Shown: positions 32,675 to 44,449 of the stretch, piece after piece
Layout: each line of letters begins with the position of its first letter
How positions within the stretch are numbered: the first letter of the stretch is position 1
Source: Dama dama
Lineage: Eukaryota; Chordata; Mammalia; Artiodactyla; Cervidae
Direction of reading: 5' to 3'
Assembly (NCBI RefSeq): GCF_033118175.1
Contig: NC_083699.1
Span: forward strand, 44,117,001-44,181,000
DNA: 64,000 nt
The notes under the pieces: generated by a model
What the model saw: only the letters and a program-made list of their open reading frames with translations
Told to the model about the DNA's origin: nothing
The model's database searches: none
Made by a program: the position numbers and the translations under genes

Positions 32675-32689
32675 CCACTAGAGGGCGCC
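32675..32689 (+). promoter_or_regulatory. CTCF-type core motif, full match
   Basis: CCACTAGAGGGCGCC fits every position of the degenerate core CCASYAGRKGGCRSY. It lies in non-repeat sequence between an L1 end and a SINE pair. Confidence 0.55.
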
Positions 32690-32804
32690 CATGGTGGAGA
32701 AGTTGTTTTTCCATTTTCTTTTGCTCCCTTATAGGTCATTAGATTTGTCTTTGGTATCGCCTCTTAAGCCTACTTCCTTACTAATTAAGACTGATTTAGA
32801 CACA

Positions 32805-33021
32805 TGGCTTCCCCAATGTCCTAATAGGTAAAGAATCCGCCTGCAATGCAGGAGACACAGGAGATGTGGGTCCGATCCCTGGGTTGGGAAGATCCCCTGG
32901 AGGAGGAAATGGTAAGCCGCTCCAGAATTCTTGCCTGGAAAATCCTATGGACAGAGGAGCCTGGTGGGCTACAGTCCACACAGATCACAAAGTGTCAGAC
33001 ACAACTGAGCGACTAACACTT
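32805..33021 (+). mobile_element. Bov-tA SINE, long-head subtype
   Basis: Complete copy ending CAACTGAGCGACTAACACTT; a second SINE was inserted directly after it. Confidence 0.95.
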
Positions 33022-33032
33022 ACAGTTAAGAT

Positions 33033-33247
33033 AGAGACTTCCCAGATAAAGAACCTGCCTGCCAATGCAGGAGACATAAGAGATGCGGGTTTCAACCCCT
33101 GGGTAGGGAAGATCCCCTGGAGGATGGCATGGCAGCCCATTCTAGTACCCTTGCCTGGAGAATCCCGTGGACAGAGGAGCTTGGTGAGCTACAGCCCACA
33201 AGGTCACAAAGAGTTGGAAACGAATGAAGTGACTTGGCACAGCACAT
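33033..33247 (+). mobile_element. Bov-tA SINE next to an older copy
   Basis: Flanked by an exact 9-bp duplication AGTTAAGAT at 33,024-33,032 and 33,248-33,256. The head lacks part of the usual GTGGCTCAG segment. Confidence 0.95.
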
Positions 33248-33259
33248 AGTTAAGATCTT

Positions 33260-33784
33260 GTCTAGATTTCTTTTCTAAGTGATTTTGGCCTAATGATAGA
33301 CTTTGCACTCCAACATATAATTTGCAGGACTGTTAAGATTTAAACTGCTATATGAAGTACCTAGATGCCACTTTGTAGGTACTTAATACATTATAATTAT
33401 TATGTTAATAATATTGTTAACACTATAAGGTTATATTTATGATAAGGATAAGGAAGGTCACTGAAAAGAAATAACTGAGTTTTTCTTTCATCAATAGATT
33501 TGTTCTTCCTAATGGACATTTGAGATTGTACTTTCACCATCTGAGTAACCTTAGTTTTAAATAGTCCGATAAATCAGGTCACTGTGGGAACGGGTGAGTT
33601 GAGGTTAAACATTAATAAATCCTTTGGGAGGTCAGGTAGTTGAATAACGCTCTTTCTCAGTACCTTAATGCAGCCTTTCTCTGCTAAAAAGGAGGGGGAA
33701 AAAAAGGAATCACTGTTGCCTTTGGGTTTGGGTTATAGAAGTCGAGGGCAGGGAAAGAAGAATCCCTAGTTTTCTAATTTGTAA
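33260..33784. other. Unique sequence, no gene seen
   Basis: No repeat or exon recognised. Confidence 0.4.
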
Positions 33785-33955
33785 AACAATTTCACATTCA
33801 CCATCTCATTTCATCTGCACAGCAACTGCATTGTAACGAAGTAAGGGGTCGTTACTCCATCTCACAGATTGGAGACCTGAAGGTAAACCAGAGGAGGCAA
33901 CTTGCTGAATACCACACAACACACTCAGCATTAGAACAGCTGACCCTGTCTTGTA
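33785..33955 (-). mobile_element. MIR SINE
   Basis: TTTCACATTCACCATCTCAT, CATCTCACAGATTGGAGACC, AGCATTAGAACAGCTGACCC. Confidence 0.7.
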
Positions 33956-35269
33956 CATTTTATGTAATATTGAAATGTTTAAGAAGAGAGACTGATTGGA
34001 GAAGAATATGTGATAAGGAAGTACTTTGTGACTCAAAGAGTAATGTTTTATAAGGTACTGAAGGGAAACCAGGTCGAGGTATTATTTGAGTTATTTGAGT
34101 ACTATGGCCTCTGCTTATAAAAAGAATGATTAAGTAAATCATAATAAAATGCATCAGATGGAGCCTTTAAGAACAGTTAATGACATGGGGAAAGTGCTCA
34201 CATTTAAACAACAGCCTTGAAAAGCAGAAAAGAACAACAGTTTAGTCCCAAATCTGTTAGGTGACAGAGCAAGAGAAAGAAATTACCAGAATATGAATGG
34301 TAGCTAGGATCTTTCTGGTGTTAAGACTCTAAGTGTCTTTTTTTTTTTGTTTGTTTCTTTATTCTATTTTATATTTTATTTGAACTGTCGATATACATTG
34401 CTGTTCTTAGTACAGGAAAAGGAACTATGTTTTTAAGTGAACAAATAGTTCTAACAATCATTGTGCATGATTTCCTAAATATTTGGCCCAATATTTGGAA
34501 TTGTTGATTTCAATTCCAGCAGCAAAATCCTCACAAAGGGTATTGGTAACAAAGTGGAACACAATCCTGACAGATTTACCTGGAGAACTATGTGCCTTTT
34601 GGCAATGCAAAGAGATGAAGCTGGAACAGACTTTAAAAAAAAAAAAAAGCTGAGACAGAGAACAAAGGAAGAGGAAATGTTGCCATATGGCATAGAGGGA
34701 CTCGTTTAAAAATTAGGAATTGTAAATGGAGACAGATCAAAACTAAAGAATATGGAGGAAGTTATTAAAGCTTATCAAATAATCTATCATAGATCTAATC
34801 CCACTGAATTTTAACCTCTCTAATAATAACTGATTTATTCATCTTTCTACCCTCACACTGACATGCACAGTACTGGCAAAAATGAGGTACCTGAATTGTA
34901 GTTGTAGATTGAATAACATGCCCATATTCAAAAAGATCTTAAAATACTAGTGTGGGGTGGTTAGGTAAATCCCCAAAGGTATGCTTTAATTTTTTTAAAA
35001 AAGGTTTCTTTTTCCATGACAAGTGGTACATGTAGGTAAATATATTTGGCTCCAAAAGAAGGTGCAGGCAGAGAGTAAGGTCTGGTAAAATGAGTTATTG
35101 GAGGTGAGGGGAGACAAAGTATATTTGAAAATAGCAACATTGTGCATTCACTTCATGAAGGACAGTCATGGTCTATGAAAACAAAAATATCTTTTTAGTA
35201 CATCTGTCTAGAAAAGAAAATAAGACTCTGGTTACCTGTGTTGTATCAGATTAATAACAAGTAATAATA
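33956..35269. other. Unique A/T-rich sequence, no gene seen
   Basis: Contains poly-T at about 34,340 and poly-A at about 34,634; no recognised repeat family or exon. Confidence 0.4.
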
Positions 35270-35339
35270 AAGGCACTCATCATATATTCATAGCAATTAC
35301 AGTGTTCCAGGAACTGCTCTAAGCTCTTTATATATATAA

Positions 35340-35500
35340 AGGTCGGGAAGACTCCCAGGTCGGGAAGATGCCTTGGAGGAGGTCATGGCAACCCACTCCA
35401 ATATTCTTGCCTGGATAATCCCATGGACAGAGAAGCCTGGTTGGCTACAGTCCACAGGGTCACAAAGAGTCAGACACAACTGAAGCGACAGAGCATGCAT
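35340..35500 (+). mobile_element. Bov-tA SINE, 5' truncated
   Basis: Starts near the end of the tRNA head at GGTCGGGAAGACTCCCAGGT and ends at ACAACTGAAGCGACAGAGC, inside a MIR. Confidence 0.9.
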
Positions 35501-35504
35501 GCAT

Positions 35505-35540
35505 ATATGTGTGTGTGTGTATATATATATGTATTATATA
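35505..35540. repeat. (TG)n(TA)n microsatellite at SINE tail
   Basis: TGTGTGTGTGTATATATATAT directly downstream of the SINE, probably grown from its A-rich tail (inference). Confidence 0.9.
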
Positions 35541-35789
35541 CTAATTTAATTTAATTATATAGTATATATATTTACTAATATACACTAATTCTTGCAAACG
35601 TGCCTGTCAGTGATTCCGATTATTCTCCTGCCTGATCTCTTCATTTTCTTAGGGAGGGAACTGAAGCACAGGAAGATTAAGTGATTTGCCCAAGGTCACA
35701 GCTAGGAAGTAGCAGAGACAGGATTTGAACTCAAGCTTTCTGTCTCCAGAGTGTGTATTCTTGATCCTCTACCATCCTTCAAGGAGACC

Positions 35790-36879
35790 GACCAATGATG
35801 TGCAATCTACACACACATGAGAAACATACTTATTAATTGCTCTTCTTCCTTAATTCTAAGGAACTTTGTCTCCCAAAGTTGATCTGTAGCAGGAAGTATG
35901 CCTTCACTTATTGCCCCTCTTAATCCCCATGACATCAGTACCATTCGAACCACACAATGGAGTTCTGCTATAACATGTCTGATCTTACATGCTTGGCATT
36001 CAGCTTTCTTTTGAAAATACTACCTTTTCACTCAAACTGTCAAATGTAAAGAAAGAACAACTTTCCAGGCAATTAATAAGAAAATAAGAATTGGGTCACC
36101 ATATGTGAAATATTTTGGGGATTTGATTTTAGCGCTCCTATCACTGCAAAGTGAGTAAGCTCATATTATTCCCACCTGGAAAGGAACAGCCTTCATGAAC
36201 TACATTTTCATCACATAGACACACACATCCACTTTCTATAAGAATGCTCAGCCCATCTGCTCACATTTAAAAATATAAATTGAAGACCTCCCACGCTGCC
36301 TTGGTTTGTAAAATGTCTATCACCAAATCTTTATTCTAAGACTCCTGTAGGTCTATGATTTATTTTCCTTTCACTTTTCTTTAACGGTTTTCACTAGTTC
36401 TCTTCCAAATACCTGATGTTTATAATCAAGTTTTCTCTCTTAGACAAAAATCTCAAAAGGGCAGGATTGCAGTATTGCCTCCATCTGAAATGTGTCTTCA
36501 TTTTGAGGAAAATGTTTACTGTTTGGGGAAAGTCTTCTCTGCAGCCTGACACTAAGCCCATTCCCAGGACAGCAAATTAGGATGCTCTATTTCTTCTCAA
36601 GTTACAAGACTTAGTTGTAAAAGCACTAATGAAAAACGACCCTTCAAATAGACACACAAAAGACAAAACTGTGTAGACAACTCTTGTATTTATTCAAAGC
36701 TCATTCCCTAAAGATATTTTAAGAGATTAAAAACTAGGTTGCACATACCTGTTCCTGAACAAAGGGGTAGAGATATTTTTGGGTTGAGTACCCCTTCTAT
36801 CCACATGGAAATATCCCCTCTTAGGTTGGTAAGCTTATAAGAACTATATCCACATTGCTGTAAACCACATTCACCCATT
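35790..36879. other. Unique sequence, no gene seen
   Basis: Would be intronic if the exon at 37.1 kb belongs to a plus-strand gene. Confidence 0.4.
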
Positions 36880-37020
36880 CATTTATTCATGCCGTTCAAC
36901 TGTACTGAGTGCCATCTGCTGGGCGCTCACAGCAATATAGAGACACAGAGATGACAGATCCTGCTCCCTGACGTCAAGGAACTTATATTCTCAGGGAGGA
37001 AGACCAGCACTGGGCTTCTG
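36880..37020 (+). mobile_element. Ancient mammalian repeat fragment
   Basis: TTCATTTATTCATGCCGTTC, GAGTGCCATCTGCTGGGCGC, TCAAGGAACTTATATTCTCA. Confidence 0.5.
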
Positions 37021-37124
37021 ACTTCGAATTCAGTGCTCCCTCTTTTCCTTTTTTTTAAAATCTGAGACATGTAATGCTGTAGCCGACTTCTTTATTTGCT
37101 TCAACTTCTTTTTTGTGTGTGAAG

Positions 37125-37402
37125 GTGCTTTACACAAAACTTTACGCCGTGAACCAGTTCAAGTTCTAAACAGTGCCATGCGCCTGGCTGCAGAGCGGAC
37201 CACCAATGCATGGTATCACAGCAAAATACTAGAATTTGTCAAGGAATCAAGATTTCTGCATTTTGCAGATGCTACTGAAATCCTTATTTTTAAAAATGTG
37301 ATTCAAAGACTAAAATTGCTTCAAACTTTCCCTGAAGTCCAACTCCAGGATTTTTTTAGGATACAGCTAGAGACCACTGAGCCACGGAGCAGGCTTTGGT
37401 GA
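37125..37402 (+). CDS. Candidate 3'-terminal coding exon, product not recognised
   Basis: The best protein-coding signal in the window. A pyrimidine-rich tract (37,087-37,114) ends in GTGTGTGAAG, a good acceptor, and the open frame continues in one phase for about 92 codons to TGA at 37,400-37,402. The exon would start with the last two bases of a split codon. The predicted C-terminus contains ALHKTLRREPVQVLNSAM, then LAAERTTNAWYHSKILEFV, HFADATEILIFKNVIQRLKL and TFPEVQLQDFF, ending EPRSRLW. It is basic and probably helical (leucine/isoleucine spacing), with no signal peptide, membrane segment or catalytic motif seen. Two AATAAA signals follow at 37,507 and 37,521. No A-tract follows them and no target duplication was found, which argues against a processed copy. 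Upstream exons were not identified. Confidence 0.55.
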
Positions 37403-37506
37403 GGGGATGTGTCATAATATTCAAATACTCGGGCCTGACAGTATGGCTCCAAGTCAGCTCATGTCTGCTGAGGGCAATTTGTCTGTGTCCCACTTTGAGA
37501 TTTTTC

Positions 37507-37526
37507 AATAAATGCTGCTCAATAAA
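37507..37526 (+). terminator. Two polyadenylation signals
   Basis: AATAAA at 37,507-37,512 and 37,521-37,526, about 105-120 bases after the stop codon of the candidate exon; cleavage would be expected near 37,540. Confidence 0.65.
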
Positions 37527-37545
37527 GAGTTTTAAAGATACTAAT

Positions 37546-38019
37546 TCATGTTAGGAAGTGTTTAATTGGGGATTGGGTTGTTTATTTGAAATCCACAGTA
37601 CAGATGATATGATGGAAATAATCAGAAATGTGTATAAAATGGTTATCAAAATATTCTCTTTTATAATAAAAAAATTAGACACAATATGTTCAATGATAGG
37701 AGAATGCTTATGAGATTGTAGTTGCACAGATAATTGTGCTGCCATTTAACATTACATGAGAGAATTTCAATGATGTAGGCCAATAAACACAGTTTATGAC
37801 AAAGTGAATAAAGTAGGTAGAAAAGTGTAAGATCCAAAGTGTGTTCAAATATATTTCAACACATCTTTCGAAAGAGATGGAATAATATATGCAAAAATAT
37901 CAAGAGTCTTAACTGATCAATTGGACTCCCTAATATTCCTCAATTTTGTCATGCTCTTTCTCATGAAGGTCTTCAAACGTTCTGCCTGCCCTAGTTGAAA
38001 TGCTCAACTCTCATTCCTC
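37546..38019. other. Unique A/T-rich sequence, no gene seen
   Basis: Possible downstream intergenic DNA of the candidate gene. Confidence 0.4.
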
Positions 38020-38230
38020 CTTTCACTCATCCTTCAGGTGTCCACTTACATCACTACCATCCCACTGGGCTCCACCTCATTTGTTGCTCTGGTGGTATCC
38101 AACCTAGGCATCCCACACTCTGTATTATACTATTATTACATACTTTATTTCAATTGTTAGTTCACTTATCTGAGAGATAATTAACTTCTCAAAGACTTAC
38201 ACTATGTCTCTCACGCTTAAATCTGTGATA
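38020..38230 (+). mobile_element. L2 fragment
   Basis: TCACTCATCCTTCAGGTGTC and ATTGTTAGTTCACTTATCTG resemble the L2 3' region. Confidence 0.5.
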
Positions 38231-40860
38231 CTAACATATATAACTAACAAAAGCAAATCTATAAAAAGAGTAAATTATCTTATTTTCTTATCATTTTCTA
38301 AATAATACACATTTTTCTCCAATGAAGATCTATTTCTTTTCCAAGTACAAAAAAGATAAATGTTGTATATGCTGTTATTGCCATTGAAGATCTTCATTAA
38401 AATATAAATGAAAACATTTTAGAAGTATTCAAAATTTTCCATTCTTCAGACTCCAAAAGGCCTGATGGCTTCTTAATCTATCTAAGGAAACTATAATTCA
38501 AAATTTCCCTACATCTGTCAGAATCTAAATGGCATGGTGAATTTTTAATCCATCAATGTGATGAGCACATTTACTCTAAAATACCATCATGTTGAATTAG
38601 CTAAAAGATTATAAGCAGATAGGAAAATGTCTGAGACTGTGAACACCTTTTTCTCTTTGGGGTATTCAAGTGTTCTGTTGGACTCAATGTTTGACTCATT
38701 GGCAATATTTCTGCTACATTTATTCTTGTTCAGGATTTATGGGAAAATAAAACAGTGCTAGGTCCAATAAAATAGAATCCTTCTGAACCCTTGACTATTA
38801 GAAGCTAAATGTATAACAACTGTGCAGATGCTAAACTGAATTCAACATAATTCACCTTTGCAATAAGCTTTGCCATTTTATTTCAGAATTACTCAAATTA
38901 TGATAGCTTTAAAATAGCTTCAAGCTTTTAAAAATAATTATGGCTATGTATTTAGAATTTTTATAAAGTTATTTTTAGGCTTCTAGCAGATTTTAGACTA
39001 TTAATATAAAAATCAATTTTTATATTTTATTTTTTATCTCCTTCCAAAGTACATTCTATAAATACCAATGAAAGCAATTGACCTATAAAAGAAGAAAACA
39101 AATAAGGTTTATGTACTTAAGGTTAAGATTGCCATCAATATCATGGTTATTTATTCTTATTCCTGGATTACTATTTCCCAACTTTTCATACCTTAGCTTA
39201 TCAAGTTAGAAAGAGGATGAATGAGCTGACCCTGAACAAGGATGAAGCCTTCCAGCTACTGAACCCTGTTTGATGGGGTCTAGCACAAAAAGAAACAAAA
39301 AGAAGACGTCAAATGCCATGTTAAAAGTGAGGACAATCCTAAAGGCCTATTGCCAAGATGGTTCAAATAGCTTTAAACCAAGGTGGAATCTCAGACCTGA
39401 TGTTTGTGAATAGAAGACCGAGCAGATAATGCTTTCCCAGCTATAAGAAGAAAACCCTTGTCTTGCTGTCTGTGTGACTGTAGATGACAGAGATTTGAGA
39501 GTGGACCAGGATCAAGGTGAAGACAATGAAGTCAGTACAAACGCCTCTGCCTGTCTTCTAAGCTTCATTTGACCTTCCCGGTCTGAGCTCCCCAAAATAC
39601 CCTGCAGGGCCCACTCCTCAGTCTCCTTCCTTCCTCCCATCCTCAGACATAACACACACGCACGTTCTGTACACTACCCTTGACTCTCTAATTTTCTCAT
39701 TTTGTTGCTCCTTCCGTCCCCACTCATCACATAGAGCCCGACCTAAATGAGATTTTATCTGTTCCTCAGTCTTTCCAAACATCCCCCCACTTCCAATACT
39801 GGTTCACATCTCAGCACCCCATGTGTAACATGCATCTTTAATTTCTCTCCAAGTCACTGATGAACATTATTCTCATCTTCTATTACATTCTCCACAGAAC
39901 CTAGTCTAGTGTACAAAACATAGAAGGTACATAAGATCTAATGGGATACGGTTGAATTTAATAATATTATTGCTTAAAATATTTATACTTTTCTAATCAT
40001 CTTCATAATATGATCTGTTTCCTTGGTAAAGAAAGTAATGGTTGGTCTAAATGAAAACTTTTAGCAATGAGAGTGAGACTCCCATTGAAGTCAGTTTGGT
40101 TTGTTCTTGTGGTAGTTTTCAGCTCTTTGGAAGCAGTAAGAAAAGTTTTAAAATTTAAAACTTGGTTATTAAGTCACAGATAACAGCAGAACCAGATCAA
40201 AGCAGCTTTGAGTTTGCAAGTTTCAAATCTGGTTCTTTCTAAAATGAATTGGGAAAAAGAAAACCCTTAAATTTTGCACCATCTGACTTCATCTTACAAC
40301 TGCAGACCCTGCCTGGTCACAGCCAGGACCACCAGAACTGTTTCCTGGGGGTACCACACTCAGACAGGAATCTAGAGAAGGCATCAATACTAGGATTCCT
40401 GTATCTCTAGACATTTTCATAAAGATGTTATCTCCTAATCCTGAATTTCAAGTTTAGCTTGTATTATAGGCCTTAAAAATATCTGTTTCTGAAATCATTG
40501 TTTTATCTTTTTCTCTGGTAACTTAAATCCTGGGGAAAATTCAGGCTAACTTAAGAAAGCCTGCTGAGCTGCTCTAAAGAATCAGGTTATGCTGATTTAA
40601 AAAAAAAAAAAAAAATCTGATCTCATAATCTTCTTTAGAAATACATAGGAACACCAAACTGATTTACCATGGATAATGGAGTTGGATGATTAAGGTATTT
40701 CTGATTCCCATTTAAGGGATCTGAGACCAGCTTTATCCCATGCCTGTATCTCCTCTGACATTTCCTATATTCTTTTTTAGAAAAAGTAGAAGAATTGAAA
40801 AATTACTAGATTAGCCATTCTACATTCTACACTCTTCACTCCTAATTACTATTTCTCTTT
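38231..40860. other. Unique sequence, no gene seen
   Basis: Strongly A/T-rich to about 39.1 kb, more balanced from 39.2 kb. Possible worn L2 at 39,690-39,940. Poly-A at about 40,600. No exon recognised. Confidence 0.4.
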
Positions 40861-40867
40861 TGTTAAC

Positions 40868-40912
40868 CACCGCCACCCCCCCCCACCCCGCCCCACCGCC
40901 AACCCCAACCAC
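40868..40912. repeat. C-rich low-complexity tract
   Basis: CCACCGCCACCCCCCCCCAC and neighbours, almost free of T and G. Confidence 0.9.
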
Positions 40913-42864
40913 TGATCATCTCTGGAGAGTACTTGCATGTGTGAAAAAGCTGTACCCTATTTCTTCACTGTATGCCAATTTTATTCTATCTAATGCAAAA
41001 CTTGTCACAATCACTGTATATAGTACTTGAACTCATTTTTTTCACCAATCATGAAGATGTAATTGTAAGAATTTGTATCTGGAAGGTACATTAAAAATCT
41101 TTTTGGGAAATAGTGACCCAGAGAGGTCTAGAGAGTCACCTGAGGCCTCAACCCAAGTCAGGTGTACCTATGGGTCCAGAAGCAGACTCCAATCTGTGGG
41201 TTCAGAGCTCGAGGCTCTTTATATCTAATGGGTTGCCCTACTGTTGTTACTCTGTACATAGTTGTTTGGCTTTATCTAGTAGCATACTAACATTTCAGCC
41301 GTCTTTCCCACCCCTGACCTTATCACTCAAATTTGTAGACAAAATCTGATATTCCTCCCCTACTCATCCTGGTTGTGCCAGCTTGTTCTGCTACACTAAT
41401 GCCTGCTCCCCAGCTGTCTTGCTCTCAGCTTCTAAGACTCTTTCTTTTCTCTGCTCCCTGTGCTTGGTCAAGCCAACTCCTCAGGTTTTAAGTCTCTCTT
41501 GGGCTATTACTCAGTGTTACTTTTCCTCTATTGATGAACCTGTAAAGCTGCCAGCAAAACTCTGCTCCTCCACAGAGAATGGCATTCCCATCTCCAAACG
41601 GCATCCATTTTTTCAACAGTTTATGCCAGGCACTAATTGGGTGCCTTGTTGAAGCCAGTGGATCAATTTAAGACAAAATGGCGTTCAATAATTTGGAGAT
41701 AATTCTAATTCTGGAAACAGGTTTATTCTGTTGGATTGAACAACAAGTGAGAAAAGGTCACCCTACTTTTAATGAAGTAAAAGTGGCAATAGCAAAAGTT
41801 AATTCAATATTTAAGGAACAAATTGCAAGCCAAGTCAGTTCCTTCTGTGTCAAAACCAAACAACATTATAAAGTGCCTTAAAATGCTGGGCACTGGGCTT
41901 CCTGCCTGTTACACTGGCTTTTCTGTGACACTTTAACTTCACAATAACCTTAGGAACAAAAGAATTAAAACCCAGGTCTGTCCAACTTGAAATATCTGGA
42001 TTTTCTACAATATATAATGAAAACTTGCCTCTTCCTAGCTGGGCATAGGGGTAGGGGTGGTGCAGTTTCAGATATACGATCAAATCCAACTCTTATTCAT
42101 GGTTTGGCACCAAATGGTTAACAATTTTCTTGTTCCCGTTAAGTGACACAGGAAAGTCCAGGCCCATGACCAGTTGGGACTTCCTGACAGCAGCAGTGAT
42201 TCTGGTACCTGTCTTACCAGCTTGACTCAAGGAGATGGATCTTGTAGAATTCTGAGGTTCTTCAGCTCCCCACTCCCTGAGGAGGGGTCGCCTGCTGTTT
42301 TCTGCCCTCCATCCTCACTGCACACGCAGCAGCCCCCAACAACACACAACCAGCAAAATAATAACTGTAAGAATACGTCAGGAAACAGTTCATTTCCTTA
42401 TATGAAGATGGGAAAGGGATTAGCTGTACTTGCAGAAATGGAATATTGTGTCTAAGAGTTCAGCTTCACTGATGAAACCCCCTCATTACTTAATTGAGTT
42501 GAGTATATATATATGTAGTTGAAAATGAAGCAGTATCTCTAAGAGCTGGTGAAGAGCGCATATAATAGTAGCTGTAATAATATATGAAGATATGATATTG
42601 TATTGGACCTGAATTATCAAATGATAAGAGCTTGATATTAGAAAGTGGGAAGTAGCCTATGAAAGAAAAATTAATTGCTATCATGATGATTACTGTATAT
42701 AAAAACTTGCTGAACACATGTGTGAAAGGGCACTATTCAAAATCAAATGAAGAGGCTGACAGCGATTGCTTACTACGCCCTACTGATCTTTTCTGAGTAG
42801 AGGGTGGTTGCTTAACTCAAATGAGGTATGGGTAACAAACAAATAATATACAACATCCATAAAT
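40913..42864. other. Mostly unique sequence, no gene seen
   Basis: Frames of 67-93 codons at 41.1-42.5 kb have no recognisable domain or splice context. Possible very worn L2 at 41,365-41,560. Confidence 0.35.
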
Positions 42865-43110
42865 TGGAATATTGAGGCAGACAGACTTACCTATGTTGGA
42901 TTCCTGGCTCTCCACTTGCTAACTTTATACATTTACACAGGTTAATTTTTTCTGAACTCCAATTTCCTCATCTATATGTAGGACAAAGTAATATCTCAGT
43001 GGTTACTGCAAAGATTAAATAATGTAAAGGTTCAGCACAGTGCCCAGCACAGTGATCTTTAATAAATAGTAGTTGTGCTACTATTAGCTATTATTGACAT
43101 TATTATTATA
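42865..43110 (+). mobile_element. MIR SINE
   Basis: GGATTCCTGGCTCTCCACTT, GAACTCCAATTTCCTCATCT, TTCAGCACAGTGCCCAGCAC. Confidence 0.85.
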
Positions 43111-43626
43111 AATTCATTCAGAAATGGTGCTTGAAACGCTGATAAACATTATTGGGAATATGTTGACTACCTCTAACACATTCTCTGCTGCAATATAGCT
43201 TCACCTGGACTGGATAAGGAGTGTGAAGTCAGTAAGTAGGACTCTATTTACCTCCAGATAAAGGCATCAGAGTACATTTCATCCCCTCACCTTAGTAGAG
43301 AAACTTCAGTAAAAATACTTGCAAGTCTGGATCACTCCGTTGAGAGCCATTTATCTCCAGTGGAAATATATACATATATGTCAAGTTGCAAACTAGACCA
43401 AACTCATTTTCCTTTCTTTTTAAATCATTCAGTTCTTTCTATTAAAACATTGAGAAGGTTACTTCTTGTCAGTAGTTTCAATTTATACACATTCCTTTAT
43501 GTCTCTCCTCTATAAATCTACCAATTTATTATTTCAGAAAGAGTATAACACAATGAGTCCTAAAATTTTTAGAGTCACTGACCTCTGGGGATCTCCTCAA
43601 AATATTGTGTATATTAGTGCATATTA
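43111..43626. other. Unique sequence, no gene seen
   Basis: No repeat or exon recognised. Confidence 0.4.
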
Positions 43627-43637
43627 TATGGAAATAT

Positions 43638-44436
43638 CAATAACCTCAGATATGCAGAAGATACCACCCTTATGGCAGAAAGTGAAGAGGAACTAAAAAG
43701 CCTCTTGATGAAAGTGAAGGAGGAGAGTGAAAAAGTTAGCTTAAAGCTCAACATTCAGAAAACTAAGATCATGGCATCTGGTCCCATCACTTCATGGCAA
43801 ATAGATGAGGAAACAGTGGAAACAGTGTCAGACTTTATTTTTTTGGGCTCCAAAATCACTGCAGATGGTGATTGTAGCCATGAAAGGAAAAGACGCTTAC
43901 TCCTTGGAAGGAATGTTATGACCAACCTGGATAGCATATTTAAAAGCAGAGACACTACTTTGCCAACAAAGGTCCATCTAGTCAAGGCTATGGTTTTTCC
44001 GGTAGTCATGTATGGATGTGAGAGTTGGACGGTGAGGAAAGTTGAGTGCCGAAGAATTTATGCTTTTGAGCTCTGGTGTTGGAGAAGACTCTTGAGGGTC
44101 CCTTGGACTGCAAGGAGATCAAACCAGTTCATCCTAAAGGAGATCAGTCCTGGGTGTCCACTGGAAGGACTGATGGTGAAGCTGAAACTCCAATACTTTG
44201 GCCACCTCATGAGAAGAGTTGACTCATTGGAAAAGACCCTGATGCTGGGAAGAATTGGGGGCAGGAGGAGAAGGGGATGACAGAGGATGAGATGGCTGAA
44301 TGGCATCACCGACTCAATGGACATGGGTTTGGGTAGACCCCGGGAGTTGATGACAGACAGGGAGGCCTGGCGTGCTGCGATTCATGGGGTTGCAAAGAGT
44401 CGGACATGACTGAGTGACTAAACTGAACTGAACTGT
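43638..44436 (+). mobile_element. BovB LINE, 5' truncated
   Basis: Starts immediately before the YADD region and ends in the 3' repeats CTGAACTGAACTG. Exact 11-bp duplication TATGGAAATAT at 43,627-43,637 and 44,437-44,447. The 5' junction overlaps a BovB word GAAATAT, i.e. microhomology. Confidence 0.95.
43672..44280 (+). pseudogene. BovB reverse transcriptase C-terminal part, 202 codons
   Basis: The longest uninterrupted BovB 3'-half frame here. Blocks in order: EEELKSLLMKVKEESEKV, LNIQKTKIMASGPITSWQI, FLGSKITADGDCSHE, VKAMVFPVVMYGCESW, AFELWCWRRLLRVPWTARRS and a basic end RIGGRRRRG. Just upstream the catalytic motif reads YAED (43,651-43,662) rather than YADD. With the endonuclease and upstream palm absent, this cannot be functional. 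Confidence 0.9.
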
Positions 44437-44449
44437 TATGGAAATATAA

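Larger units (their letters stand above)
35270..35785 (-). mobile_element. MIR SINE split by a SINE and microsatellite
   Basis: Left part TGTTCCAGGAACTGCTCTAA GCTC (35,270-35,338). Right part from about 35,585, with CTTAGGGAGGGAACTGAAGC, TTGCCCAAGGTCACAGCTAG and GACAGGATTTGAACTCAAGC. Confidence 0.85.

Noticed and set aside
41113..42455. Several 67-93 codon plus frames as a multi-exon gene
   Set aside because: No shared protein family, no convincing splice sites, and partly worn repeat sequence.
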